Counted from the first letter of the stretch, positions 8,566 to 17,195 are shown. The stretch is DNA of 64,000 nt from Leptospira congkakensis (GCF_004770265.1 NZ_RQGQ01000001.1:1-64000), one strand, 5' to 3'. Translations and numbers: made by a program. Notes: generated by a model from the sequence alone, not told the origin.

Positions 8566-9237
8566 ATGAAACCTGCCAAAAAAAAGCAAAAACTCCCCAA
8601 ACCAAACTCTGATATATCAGCCAAATCGACTGGCTACCACCATGGAAATCTTAGGGAAGAGGTTCTGGAGCATTCCAGAAAGGTATTAGAGACGAAAGGT
8701 GTCTCTTCTCTCAGTTTAAGAGATATCGCCAATGACTTAGGTGTGAGCCATACCGCCCCCTACAGACATTTCCCGAAAAAAATGGATCTCCTTCAGGCAC
8801 TTGTTACCGAAGGGTTTCGGGAATTGACAGAGGGAATGGAAAGAGCTTGGAACCATTCCGATGATCCTTTGGAAAAAGTCAAAATGGCGGGTGTCGAATA
8901 TATATTTCTTCTCTTACAAAATCCGAGACGAACAGAACTCATGTTTGGTGGTGAGATCTATGTGTCTGGAGATCCTATTTCAGATGATTTACGGGAGTGT
9001 GGGAAACTTGCTTATATTGGTATGTTTAAAATTGTAGAGTTTGGTCAAAAGACATTGAAGTTAAAAAATTCCGTTCCCACTGACACTCTTATGATGAGTT
9101 TTTGGAGTGGAGTGCATGGATTTGCTGTGTTAAATGAAAGAAAATGGAAACAAATCAAATCCAAAGCAGAAGAAGAGACCTTTCGTAAAGAGGTAGATCA
9201 AATTTTAGAGATTATGATTGAGGGAACCCGTCTGTAA
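8566..9237 (+). CDS. TetR/AcrR regulator with WHG-type C-terminal domain
   Basis: 223 residues. An N-terminal YHHGNLREEVL segment, the usual opening of the WHG group, leads into the TetR helix-turn-helix (LSLRDIANDLGVSHTAPYRH). The C-terminal domain (about 110-215) matches TetR_C_33/WHG, which binds an unknown small ligand. It is divergent from the membrane-protein pair at 8495, with a perfect 9-bp inverted repeat between them, so it probably represses that pair and itself. The last 26 bases overlap the convergent slr1658-like gene. Confidence 0.88.
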   Translation: MKPAKKKQKLPKPNSDISAKSTGYHHGNLREEVLEHSRKVLETKGVSSLSLRDIANDLGVSHTAPYRHFPKKMDLLQALVTEGFRELTEGMERAWNHSDDPLEKVKMAGVEYIFLLLQNPRRTELMFGGEIYVSGDPISDDLRECGKLAYIGMFKIVEFGQKTLKLKNSVPTDTLMMSFWSGVHGFAVLNERKWKQIKSKAEEETFRKEVDQILEIMIEGTRL

Positions 9238-9796
9238 AATAAATGACTCGGCTGGTAATGGTTGTTTCTTCCCCTACGGATTCAAAAGAAACTTCCATTT
9301 CTACTGGATAATCTTTTAAAACCATAATGAGACCAATACCAGATCGATGTGGATCGTTTTCGTTAGTTTCTAATTTTTCAATATACAAACTTTCTAAATT
9401 TTTCGCTGCAAATATTTCTTTTAAACTAGCTTCATAAGCAGTGACATTGGATTCGTTTGTTTTATTACTGACAAAGATTTCAAAAGTTTTGCCCCTATGG
9501 ATGAGCGATATTTCAATATCTGCTTTTTTATCATAGGAATACTTGGCTGCATTTTCCAAAAGTTCATTAAACACCGTTGAGATGGAGTTCACAATTTCTG
9601 AGTTTTTCATGTCCATCGATTCAGAAGGGACATTGGGTAAAAAAGAGAATCCGTAAAAATATCCAATGAAATCTGACAGGATTCCAATCCGGCGCCAATA
9701 CCGCATTAAATCCAAAGGTTTTAAATGGATTTGAATTTTGGATTCTGGCTCCCTGTTGATACTATTTGTGGATTTAAAATTGCCGTACTTTCGCAT
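9212..9796 (-). CDS. slr1658-superfamily ATPase-fold signalling protein (copy 1)
   Basis: 194 residues, related to the second copy at 13947-14504. Shared landmarks are a LKPLDLMRYWRRIG-type opening block, a GHKL-like N box (VFNELLENAAKYSYD), and the closing GIGLIMVLKDYPVEM loop. The family (slr1658 of Synechocystis; also DUF6272/SiaB-like) is related to anti-sigma-factor kinases of the RsbW type and usually pairs with a STAS-like partner. The N-box Asn and GxGL loop are retained, so ATP binding is plausible. It lies 31 bases after the cyclase gene in a minus-strand run with the SpoIIE phosphatase. Confidence 0.75.
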   Translation of the reverse strand: MRKYGNFKSTNSINREPESKIQIHLKPLDLMRYWRRIGILSDFIGYFYGFSFLPNVPSESMDMKNSEIVNSISTVFNELLENAAKYSYDKKADIEISLIHRGKTFEIFVSNKTNESNVTAYEASLKEIFAAKNLESLYIEKLETNENDPHRSGIGLIMVLKDYPVEMEVSFESVGEETTITSRVIYFTDGFPQS

Positions 9797-9827
9797 AGTC
9801 GTAGTTCAACTAAGGAATCTAGACGAT

Positions 9828-10766
9828 TTATCGTAAAGCCGCAAGCGCTTTTTCTAATGCGTATTGCATTAATCGGCGTTCTTCGGGGTTTGTGCTCAGT
9901 TTATCAAAGTGTAATGGTTTGAGCAGAAATCCTTCATTATTGAATTTTAGGAACGGATTTTCTTTTTTATCCTGGTCGTTTTTTAAACTGATCACCTGGA
10001 AAGTTTCAATAGGAGTATGAACACCTTTGACAACAATCTCTCCCTTAGGTTTAGTGTCGATGAACTCGTCTATCAGCGATTTGGTTGCGTTGGATATGAG
10101 GATTTCCCCAGCATCGGAGGCATGTTCCAGGCGTGAAGCCACGTTGACTGGCCCACCAATGATGGTATAATCCATTCTTTCGTTGGTTCCAAAGTTCCCT
10201 ACGGTCACATAACCTGTATTGATCCCGATACGGCAAGTTAGGTTGTGGTTGATACCGGATTTTCGCCAGTATTCATCCAAGGCCGGTAAACTATCTCGCA
10301 TTTCTATGGCCATTTTGACACAATTTAGAGCATGTGTTTTATCATTTTCGAAACTAGGTGCTCCGAAAAAAATCATGATGGCATCCCCGATGAATTTGTC
10401 TATGGTTCCGCCGTATTTGATAGCAATGCTAGACATCACATCCAAATATTTGTTCAAACAGTCTGAAAGGATTTCTGGTTCTATGGAATCGGTGATGGTT
10501 GTAAAACCAACAATATCAGAAAAAAATATAGTGAGTTTGCGTCTTTGGTGCGAAATAGAAGTTTCTCCTTCGGCACCACCAGTAATCATTTCATAGAGTT
10601 GAGGAGATAAATAACGACGCATACGATCCGAATACATTTGGATCGTTTTGTTATTTTCAAGGAGTTCGTTTTCGATTTCTGTCGAGTGATCAATGATGTT
10701 TTGGTAAAGGACTTCTAACTCTGCGTATTTGGCGCGTTCTTCCTCCAAAATTGATTCATTGTCCAT
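9828..10766 (-). CDS. Class III adenylate/guanylate cyclase
   Basis: 312 residues. A short N-terminal coiled coil (about 5-45) precedes a complete cyclase catalytic domain (about 75-235). Metal-binding Asp84 (FSDIVGFT) and Asp128 (FIGDAIM), purine-recognising Lys124 and the NVASR transition-state block are all present, so it should be active and probably makes cAMP. A C-terminal extension to 312 has no recognised motif. There is no membrane segment. It begins 5 bases after the SpoIIE gene ends, and its ribosome-binding site (GAGGGT) lies in the last codons of that gene, so the two are translated together. Confidence 0.9.
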   Translation of the reverse strand: MDNESILEEERAKYAELEVLYQNIIDHSTEIENELLENNKTIQMYSDRMRRYLSPQLYEMITGGAEGETSISHQRRKLTIFFSDIVGFTTITDSIEPEILSDCLNKYLDVMSSIAIKYGGTIDKFIGDAIMIFFGAPSFENDKTHALNCVKMAIEMRDSLPALDEYWRKSGINHNLTCRIGINTGYVTVGNFGTNERMDYTIIGGPVNVASRLEHASDAGEILISNATKSLIDEFIDTKPKGEIVVKGVHTPIETFQVISLKNDQDKKENPFLKFNNEGFLLKPLHFDKLSTNPEERRLMQYALEKALAALR

Positions 10767-10771
10767 GTTTT

Positions 10772-12283
10772 TTACCCTCGTTTGCGCATGATCATGATGG
10801 TAATGTCATCATATACATCCATTCCATCAATGAAGACATATATGTCCTTAAAGATTGCATCTAAAATTGCATCTGTGGTTTCTAAATCCACATGTCTTTC
10901 CAAAGATTCGATCAAACGATGAGATCCAAATTGTTCTCGTTTTGAGTTTTCTGCTTCGGTAGCCCCATCTGTATACAAAAGGATAATATCCTTTGGTTGT
11001 AACGGAATTGGTTTTTCATGAATAAATTCGTCAATGGATTCCGTTAAACCAACTAACATGCCATTATCGACAGTATCGATCGTTTCCGTTTTTTTCGAAG
11101 CGTGACGATAAACTAAAATGGTTTCGTGTTGTCCGGCAGTTGTAAACACACCATTTTTATAAGAAAACAATGATAAAGTAAGATTACGAATGTCATTCAT
11201 CCTTACATGAATGTTTGAAAATAAAATGGAGTTGATCGAACGAAGGGACTCACGTAGCGAAATAACTTTTGAACGTAGAGTAGTGATGAATGCGGACTGA
11301 GTCATTAACATCACAACACCCGAAGCAAGACCATGGTCGGTTACGTCACCAATCCCAATATATACTGTCCCATCTTCGTGATGGATGACATCATAGTAGT
11401 CACCACCGACTTCATTGGCCGAATCCATCCTTGCAGAAATTTCTAATTCTTGGATCTCTTTTAATTCTTCATTACGGGGAAGTACCATGGCCTGGATCTG
11501 TCTTGCTACGTCCAATTCCATACCGAGTCGCATATTCTCTTCCAAGATGGCTTGTTTCTCTGTATTAAAAATTAAGTCCGCTTGTTCCTGCGTCGTTCGC
11601 GAAGTATTGAGAATGGCATAAAGGATCAGACCTCCTGTAACAATCATGTACAGAAGGATGAGAAAAATTCCCATTGGGACAGCACTTACTAAGAAGAAAG
11701 TGCTATTTTTTTCTAAGAAGGTTGGTTTCAGAAACTCCGATAGTTCAATGAGTTTCGCATTGAAGTTAGTCATCTCTGGATAGAAGTATATAGTAAGAGA
11801 TGCATATTCAACGATGAGAACGATGACTGCAAAGATGATAGTCTTAGTATTATTACGTATGGAAGCCAGTGCGATGAGAATGAAAAATACATAAATCATC
11901 GGCGCAGCATAAACAAGACTTGGATTTTTTTGAGAATATGCAGTATACCCTGTAACGAATGTAAGCAGGGTGATTTCTAAAAAGGAAGATAGAAACTTAA
12001 AGATATTGAGATACTTGCCCGATTTTTTTAAGGAATACAGAACAACAAAATTATAACAAAGAAGAACTAAAATAGCAGAAATCTGATAATAGAATTCTAT
12101 TGGTGGTCGGCCAGAAAGTAGACCTAAGGTTGCAAATATAACCAAAAACCCGAGGAAGAAGAACCGGAACCGCGTCGCAAAGGTTTCGGCGCGGAATTCT
12201 CCTTGGTAGGCAATCTCTTTAAGTTGTTTCTTGTAATAGTCCGAAAGGACGAATCGATTTTCGTTGGAGGGAGATTGCGACAT
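10772..12283 (-). CDS. Membrane SpoIIE-type (PP2C) serine phosphatase
   Basis: 503 residues. Six or so membrane helices at about 40-225 lead through a short coiled linker into a SpoIIE domain (about 275-500). The metal-binding motifs are intact: GGDYYD, GDVTDHG, LYTDGATEA and DDITI. Such phosphatases (RsbU type) dephosphorylate STAS anti-anti-sigma-like proteins in partner-switching systems. Co-transcription with the cyclase and a slr1658-type protein, and a slr1659/STAS-like gene 1.3 kb away, suggest its substrate is local (inference). It is divergent from the acyltransferase-CNBD gene, with a 119-base gap. Confidence 0.9.
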   Translation of the reverse strand: MSQSPSNENRFVLSDYYKKQLKEIAYQGEFRAETFATRFRFFFLGFLVIFATLGLLSGRPPIEFYYQISAILVLLCYNFVVLYSLKKSGKYLNIFKFLSSFLEITLLTFVTGYTAYSQKNPSLVYAAPMIYVFFILIALASIRNNTKTIIFAVIVLIVEYASLTIYFYPEMTNFNAKLIELSEFLKPTFLEKNSTFFLVSAVPMGIFLILLYMIVTGGLILYAILNTSRTTQEQADLIFNTEKQAILEENMRLGMELDVARQIQAMVLPRNEELKEIQELEISARMDSANEVGGDYYDVIHHEDGTVYIGIGDVTDHGLASGVVMLMTQSAFITTLRSKVISLRESLRSINSILFSNIHVRMNDIRNLTLSLFSYKNGVFTTAGQHETILVYRHASKKTETIDTVDNGMLVGLTESIDEFIHEKPIPLQPKDIILLYTDGATEAENSKREQFGSHRLIESLERHVDLETTDAILDAIFKDIYVFIDGMDVYDDITIMIMRKRG

Positions 12284-12402
12284 AGAGTAAAGGTTTCTTT
12301 CTATATATTTCGTGCAACAGAATGCGGAAAATTAGCTTATAAAGTCATACATTTTGCATAAATTGCAAATGATTTTTCATTTTTTTAAGGGGGAAGACTA
12401 GG

Positions 12403-13563
12403 ATGAGTCAGATCAGAGTACATTTGGCAACAACGGAGGAAGATCGTAATAAAATTTACCACCTCCGTTATGACATATACGTTCAAGAAATGAACAGGGT
12501 CCAGGAATATGCCGATCATACTGCAAAAATGATCAAAGAACCCTTTGACGAAACAGGACATCTCTTCCTCGCCGAAACGGAAGAGGGTGAGTGTATTGGA
12601 ACTGTCCGCATCAATTTCCGAAAAGATGGAAATTTAGAATGCGAAGAATTATATGAGATGGAACTCTTCCGCCCTTTTTATCCTGATAAAGTTTCCATGT
12701 CTACAAAACTCATGGTCAAACGTGAATACAGACACACGGCTGCTGCCAGCATGCTTTGTATGAAAATTTATGAACATGCCAGAGAGAACGGGATCGTCAT
12801 CGATTTTATTGATACTAATCCTCATTTAGTTCGTTTGTACAACCAAGTGGGTTATCGAATGTACAAAAAGAACATCCACCATCCAGAATATGGGATTGTG
12901 ATTCCGATGGTTTTTTTATTGGATGATAATGAATATTTAAAACAAATTCATTCACCATTTCTTCGTTTGGCGAAGCGTTACCCTGCGGGAACGGAACTGG
13001 CTCATTTATTTGAAACAAATTTTACTGATTATAAAGACATACGGCCTCTCTTCTCCATGGATGGGGATGATGTTTGGCAAAATATTGTTCATGACATGAT
13101 GCTCCCTCCTAGTCAGTTCCTCTCTTTCCTACGAGGATTTACTGAAGAGGAATCAAAGAAGTTACTTTCCATGTTGGATCTGATTGATTATGAAGATGGG
13201 GACATTGTGTTCCATCAAAACCAAGAAAGCCAAGGTCTCTTTTGTGTTTTGGATGGAAGTGTGGAAGTGATTGTGAACCGTGAAGATGGGATTCGTTCTA
13301 CCATTTCCATTTTAAACCAAGGGGAAATTTTTGGGGAGTTGGGATTTGTTTCCAAGTCCAATCGAAATGCAGATATCATTGTCAGGGATCATGCGAAATT
13401 ACTCATTCTAACGCCTAACGAATTTCAAAAATTAGAAATCCAAAGTCCGACCCTTGCCATCAAATTACTCACCAATTTGTTTGTGATTTTAGCCCAAAGA
13501 TTTAATGAAATGTCCCGCCGCATGCTCGAATTTAGAAGGTTGTACGAGATGGGCGGAAGGTAA
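12403..13563 (+). CDS. GNAT-type acyltransferase fused to a cyclic-nucleotide-binding domain
   Basis: 386 residues. Residues 1-175 are a GNAT fold of the autoinducer-synthase/FeeM-like sort (RYDIYVQEMNR opening, GTVRINF, STKLMVKREYRHT, DTNPHLVRLYNQVGYR). Residues about 225-365 are a CRP-type cyclic-nucleotide-binding domain with phosphate-binding cassette F310-G311-E312-L313 through R321. The cassette Glu and Arg are present. Mycobacterial KATmt joins the same two domains in the opposite order and is cAMP-activated. The cyclase lies in the facing operon, so cAMP control of acylation is a good inference. The ribosome-binding site is AAGGGGGAAG. Confidence 0.85.
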   Translation: MSQIRVHLATTEEDRNKIYHLRYDIYVQEMNRVQEYADHTAKMIKEPFDETGHLFLAETEEGECIGTVRINFRKDGNLECEELYEMELFRPFYPDKVSMSTKLMVKREYRHTAAASMLCMKIYEHARENGIVIDFIDTNPHLVRLYNQVGYRMYKKNIHHPEYGIVIPMVFLLDDNEYLKQIHSPFLRLAKRYPAGTELAHLFETNFTDYKDIRPLFSMDGDDVWQNIVHDMMLPPSQFLSFLRGFTEEESKKLLSMLDLIDYEDGDIVFHQNQESQGLFCVLDGSVEVIVNREDGIRSTISILNQGEIFGELGFVSKSNRNADIIVRDHAKLLILTPNEFQKLEIQSPTLAIKLLTNLFVILAQRFNEMSRRMLEFRRLYEMGGR

Positions 13564-13585
13564 TGAAAATAAGGAATTTTATGGT

Positions 13586-13933
13586 TTAGGAGATTTCCAA
13601 AACCACTTGATCCCAAAGTTTTTTGAAGTTAGAGAGGGATTTTGACTGCCAAGAAACATTGAGAGATCCTTGGATTTTGATTTGGTAAGCAGCACTTTTT
13701 CTGGAATCAATAATGAACATAGAGAGGGTAGTGATCCCCGAACTGTTTACAAATTGTAAGTCTCTAAAGTCCATTGTCAAAAGCGAACCTTGGCAAAGTT
13801 TCGCAACATCTCTCAAAAATAATTTTATGGGTTCATAAGCGGGTAAGTTCTGCAATCGGATGGAACCTGTGAATTTGACAGTCTTAGTGGCTTCGTCGTA
13901 TTGAATATTGTAATCTAAGTCTTTGATTTCCAT
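13586..13933 (-). CDS. slr1659-superfamily STAS-like regulator
   Basis: 115 residues with the slr1659 pattern: an N-terminal YDEATKTVKFTGSIRLQNL strand pair, then TMDFRDLQFVNSSGI with the phosphorylatable-type Ser pair (64-65), and a closing WQSKSL segment. The Ser position equals that of SpoIIAA/RsbV, the target of RsbW-like kinases and SpoIIE phosphatases. It lies 13 bases after the slr1658-type gene (copy 2), the same pairing as in cyanobacteria. This points to a kinase/antagonist couple, with the 10772 phosphatase as a candidate counterpart. Confidence 0.8.
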   Translation of the reverse strand: MEIKDLDYNIQYDEATKTVKFTGSIRLQNLPAYEPIKLFLRDVAKLCQGSLLTMDFRDLQFVNSSGITTLSMFIIDSRKSAAYQIKIQGSLNVSWQSKSLSNFKKLWDQVVLEIS

Positions 13934-13946
13934 GAAGCTTCGCCTA

Positions 13947-14504
13947 TTATATCTCTTCTACGTTGATAATTGCTCTTACCGTGATTTCATGAGTATCGGC
14001 ATCGACCTCATGGAAACTATAACCAAAACGAACCGGGTAGTCCTTTAACATCATGAGTAGACCCAAACCGGATTTGGTATCGCCGTCTTCTTTGGTTTCG
14101 AGTGTAGAAAAATACATCTCCTCCACGTTCTCCGACAAGAGTTTATTTACAAAAATTTCAAAACTATCCCGCAAGGTTTTTGACGCCACATTTAAAACAT
14201 CAATCCTTAAAAGATTTCCATATTGTTTTAATTCTACATTGATTCTACCTTCTCTTGCTTTTGAGAATTTAGAAGCATTTTCAAGAAGTTCGTTAATGAT
14301 AGTAGAGAGGGAGTTCGCTTTGGTTTCACTAGCTTCGTAACAATAGGAATAAAATCCCGCAACAAAGTTTGCAGTGAGCCCGCATCGTCTCCAATACGTA
14401 GTCATATCGATTGGTTGGAAGATCAATCGAAGTTGGCCATCAGCAGGCAAATTTTCTGGAATGATGTGGTATTCCCCGATAATGATGGGTGACTTTTGAT
14501 TCAA
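13947..14504 (-). CDS. slr1658-superfamily ATPase-fold signalling protein (copy 2)
   Basis: 185 residues. It shares the FQPIDMTTYWRRCGLTANF opening, the LSTIINELLENASKFSK N box and the KSGLGLLMMLKDYP ending with copy 1 at 9212. The start is a TTG preceded by GGAGG at a five-base spacing, which is stronger support than for any internal ATG. Immediately downstream is the slr1659/STAS-like gene, its expected partner. It probably binds ATP and acts as a switch kinase or antagonist (family inference). Confidence 0.78.
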   Translation of the reverse strand: MNQKSPIIIGEYHIIPENLPADGQLRLIFQPIDMTTYWRRCGLTANFVAGFYSYCYEASETKANSLSTIINELLENASKFSKAREGRINVELKQYGNLLRIDVLNVASKTLRDSFEIFVNKLLSENVEEMYFSTLETKEDGDTKSGLGLLMMLKDYPVRFGYSFHEVDADTHEITVRAIINVEEI

Positions 14505-14516
14505 TTTTGCCTCCGT

Positions 14517-15296
14517 TTATTTTTGGTACAAATGTGTTTCAAGATTGATCGTGAATTTCACACGATTGGACATATAGTCGGATTGAAGTTTGGAATACAA
14601 TTCTTGCATTCCTTCTGGATGGCCCATAAAGGACATCATAGACCAACCGGTCATCATACCCAAATGAATTTTTGGGTATTCTACAACTGGTTTGTCATCA
14701 TTCCCATCATTGGACGCAATAAAATCGGTTCTTGCCGCTAGTTTAAATCCTAAACCTTCCATGAGCCCTGGAACTTTTTCCATGACATACCTGTCAGCTG
14801 GATGGATGGTCGCATGTTTGGCAACCATATCCAAAAGCACTTGTGGGCCTGTGAAGGATTTATCGTTGGGGCAATGGATGAGAATCTTTCCGCCAGGTTT
14901 CAAAACTCGGTAGAATTCCTTTAAAGCTTTTTCTGGTTCTTTGATATGGATGAGAACCATCGAATTGAAAATAAAGTCAAAATGGTTGTCTGGATAATCC
15001 AGAGCCCGTACATCGGAGACCTTCCAGTCTACTTTTGGATGGCCTAGTTTACAATACTGAACCATTTCTTCAGAAATATCACAGGCAGACCAACGAAGGT
15101 TGGGATTTTTTTTCATTAGAAAACTTGTGAGAACACCAGGACCTGCCCCAGCATCCAAAGCAAGGCCAGATTCCTTCTCAAACGAAATAGAATCCAAAAA
15201 AGGATCGAGGAGAAGTTTTAGGAGATTTGCCTGTGCGGACAATCTCGGCATCTCATCCTGGATGGATATTTTTTGTGTGTATAGGTTTTCGCTCAA
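14517..15296 (-). CDS. Class I SAM-dependent methyltransferase
   Basis: 259 residues. Motif I is ALDAGAGPG (about 47-55), motif II SACDISEEMV, and the post-motif region IFNSMVLIHIKEPEKAL followed by FYRVLKPGGKILIHCPN (Methyltransf_11/25 type). The C-terminal 80 residues are substrate-specific and unrecognised. The substrate is unknown. It lies 12 bases upstream of the slr1658/slr1659 pair on the same strand and may be the first gene of that operon. Confidence 0.88.
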   Translation of the reverse strand: MSENLYTQKISIQDEMPRLSAQANLLKLLLDPFLDSISFEKESGLALDAGAGPGVLTSFLMKKNPNLRWSACDISEEMVQYCKLGHPKVDWKVSDVRALDYPDNHFDFIFNSMVLIHIKEPEKALKEFYRVLKPGGKILIHCPNDKSFTGPQVLLDMVAKHATIHPADRYVMEKVPGLMEGLGFKLAARTDFIASNDGNDDKPVVEYPKIHLGMMTGWSMMSFMGHPEGMQELYSKLQSDYMSNRVKFTINLETHLYQK

Positions 15297-15434
15297 AGTG
15301 GATACGCGTCCGAAGTGGTTCTAGAAAAAGATACCTTTTTTAAGGATTGGTCAACTGAAATACAGGTCTTTTTTTTAGGTTTTTTTTAGGAGAACTTCGA
15401 AGAAAGGATTAGATCTGACATAATGATTGTAGAG

Positions 15435-16295
15435 TCATTGGAGTTCGCGTGCCACCACTCCATCAATATCGCTTCCGTTGTAACTGCCGGGAGGCCAAGG
15501 GAATGGGTTTCCCGTGGCTGGATTGTTTACATTACTTGCAGAAGTAATTTTAATAAACTTAAATCCATTTGTTTGGATATTGGTAACTAATGCTGCATTA
15601 CATCCTATACCGTTCGGATCTGTGTGGTTTAAATCATCCAAATCGAATCCATCACCACCACCTAACAAAAAGGCATTACCGGTGTTGATAAAAAGATCCT
15701 CATTTGAAAAAGGTTTTGTGGTCATATTGTAGTAAACAGGCCTGAGTCCACCAAACCGAGTCCAACTATCGATTAAATTTACATTGGCTCCCGAATAACT
15801 GGGGTTAAATCCACAATAGTTGGTTCCATCAATAGAAACTTGAACCACAGAAGGATCCATAGCATAGGTGTTGGAATCATCAGAAATCCGAAAACTATTG
15901 TCATAAACAACAAAGTCCAAATCTGTAACATTCTTTACCGTGCGACCACCCCAGCTCAGAACGATACTAGCGCCAGCCCCGGTAATGTCCAAAGCATAGA
16001 CATCGAGTGATCCGGCTGTTTCGCCGGCCCCACAAATTCCATTCACTGCTTTTTGGGGATCAGAAAAACCAGATATCGTGGAACTGGCACTCACCACTGT
16101 TGTGGCAATGTGGATATCTGCTGGCAGTGGAGATTTGGGACATACACTTGCACTTGCTTGGGCATTGAGTAATGGTAATAAGGCAGCTAGATTTTCTTCC
16201 CCAGATGCAGAGGGGGATTTTTTGCAGGAAAATGAGGATACAACAAACACCAAAACCAAAGGAAATAATTTTTTTGTTTTGAAACGTTTTTGCAT
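15435..16295 (-). CDS. Leptospiral lipoprotein, LIC_13355-like
   Basis: About 286 residues. The signal peptide ends in VVSSFSCKK, a lipobox of the loose leptospiral type. The mature part contains a DLDFVVYDNSFR block, followed by VQVSIDGTNYCGF, a pattern I associate with the LIC_13355 family of surface lipoproteins; this is a moderate match from memory. The fold is likely a beta-sandwich (discoidin-like). The ATG at 16295 is preferred over the GTG one codon earlier because GGTGAT sits at better spacing. The function is unknown. Confidence 0.7.
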   Translation of the reverse strand: MQKRFKTKKLFPLVLVFVVSSFSCKKSPSASGEENLAALLPLLNAQASASVCPKSPLPADIHIATTVVSASSTISGFSDPQKAVNGICGAGETAGSLDVYALDITGAGASIVLSWGGRTVKNVTDLDFVVYDNSFRISDDSNTYAMDPSVVQVSIDGTNYCGFNPSYSGANVNLIDSWTRFGGLRPVYYNMTTKPFSNEDLFINTGNAFLLGGGDGFDLDDLNHTDPNGIGCNAALVTNIQTNGFKFIKITSASNVNNPATGNPFPWPPGSYNGSDIDGVVARELQ

Positions 16296-16386
16296 CACAT
16301 CACCAATTTAGGGAACGAATCCTTAAAGTCCAGTCCAAGTTTTAGTTTTCTTTTTTAGTAAAAACAAGTTAGATACAATTGGAATG

Positions 16387-16408
16387 GTCCCCATCTAATG
16401 ATAGGGAC
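16387..16408. terminator. Hairpin after the B12-riboswitch lipoprotein gene
   Basis: GTCCCCATC and GATAGGGAC form a 9-bp stem with one mismatch and a TAAT loop, 27 bases past the stop of the 16435 gene. It lacks a clear U-run on the minus strand, so termination is only probable. Confidence 0.35.
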
Positions 16409-16434
16409 ATTTACTTTTGTATACGGTAAAACTA

Positions 16435-16998
16435 TTATTTTTTATCAATTCTTGAAAATGCAGAAGCACCGCAACCGGAGCTACCAGGATTTGTTCTAGT
16501 AGAAGTATCCGCTTGTGCTTTTGCAGCATCATATGTTTTTCCAAAAGCTACAGTACAAAGCCAATAAGAGTTTTCTTTTGCAGTATTTTTAAAGAAGAAT
16601 ACTTTGTTGTATTTTCCTTTGTTTGTATCACCAGCAAAACATCCACCATTGTTTTCAGGGTTTTGTGTGATGAAACTTCCTTCTGCGTTATTGAATTCAA
16701 TGATAATGTAACAGCTAGAAAACCCACCAAATCCAGAACTATCGTCTAGTTGTAATCCTTTGGAGCCATATTTAGCGGAAAAGGTAGATATGGTATCGAG
16801 TGTAGTTCCGTTTCCAGTGAAACTATTCCAAACACCATTTAATGCAAAATCTTTACTAGATTCTGAAACTTGACCAGCTAACAATCCGATGAGTAGTTTA
16901 TTATTTGCATCAGTTGCAGGAACTTGTTTTTCTGTGCTACAAACAATATTTGCAAACATAATCAAGGAAAGGATAGTTGTTTTGATAATTCTTTTCAT
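16435..16998 (-). CDS. Lipoprotein of unknown function downstream of a cobalamin riboswitch
   Basis: 187 residues. The signal peptide with lipobox ANIVCS predicts lipidation at about Cys20. The mature part has four or five cysteines (SSCYIIIEF, NNGGCFAGD, YWLCTVAFG, GSSGCGAS) that could form two disulfides, and an all-beta look. I do not recognise the family. AGGAGACTTCT just before the ATG is a strong ribosome-binding site. The only transcription signal upstream on this strand is a cobalamin aptamer at about 17196-17320, so expression is probably repressed by B12. A role in B12 capture or in a B12-sparing process is inference. Confidence 0.7.
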   Translation of the reverse strand: MKRIIKTTILSLIMFANIVCSTEKQVPATDANNKLLIGLLAGQVSESSKDFALNGVWNSFTGNGTTLDTISTFSAKYGSKGLQLDDSSGFGGFSSCYIIIEFNNAEGSFITQNPENNGGCFAGDTNKGKYNKVFFFKNTAKENSYWLCTVAFGKTYDAAKAQADTSTRTNPGSSGCGASAFSRIDKK

Positions 16999-17115
16999 AG
17001 AAGTCTCCTAATGGGTAAAAATTTAGGGACCTCCGATCCAACGATAAACAAACTGCTGTTAGAACTTTATATTTAAGTATCTAAAATACAATTTTAATTT
17101 GTAATTGTTTCGGGT

Positions 17116-17161
17116 GCCCCGATTCCTTCGGGGCCCCTTATCCAAATGGAGGACATTTGGA
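17116..17161 (-). promoter_or_regulatory. Two tandem hairpins downstream of the cobalamin aptamer
   Basis: Two stem-loops follow the aptamer in the direction of transcription. TCCAAATG/CATTTGGA (17141-17161) has an 8-bp stem with a 5-base loop. GCCCCGA/TCGGGGC (17116-17134) has a 7-bp GC-rich stem with a 5-base loop. They are the likely expression platform. No U-run follows, so the mechanism (Rho-dependent, pausing or other) is open. Confidence 0.45.
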
Positions 17162-17195
17162 ATCAGTGTGTAAAGTTCCATTACCACGAGGTAGA

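Noticed and set aside
13583..13604. Hairpin across the 3' end of the slr1659-like gene as terminator
   Set aside because: The stem has a mismatch and no U-run, and half of it is coding. It is too weak to list as a terminator.
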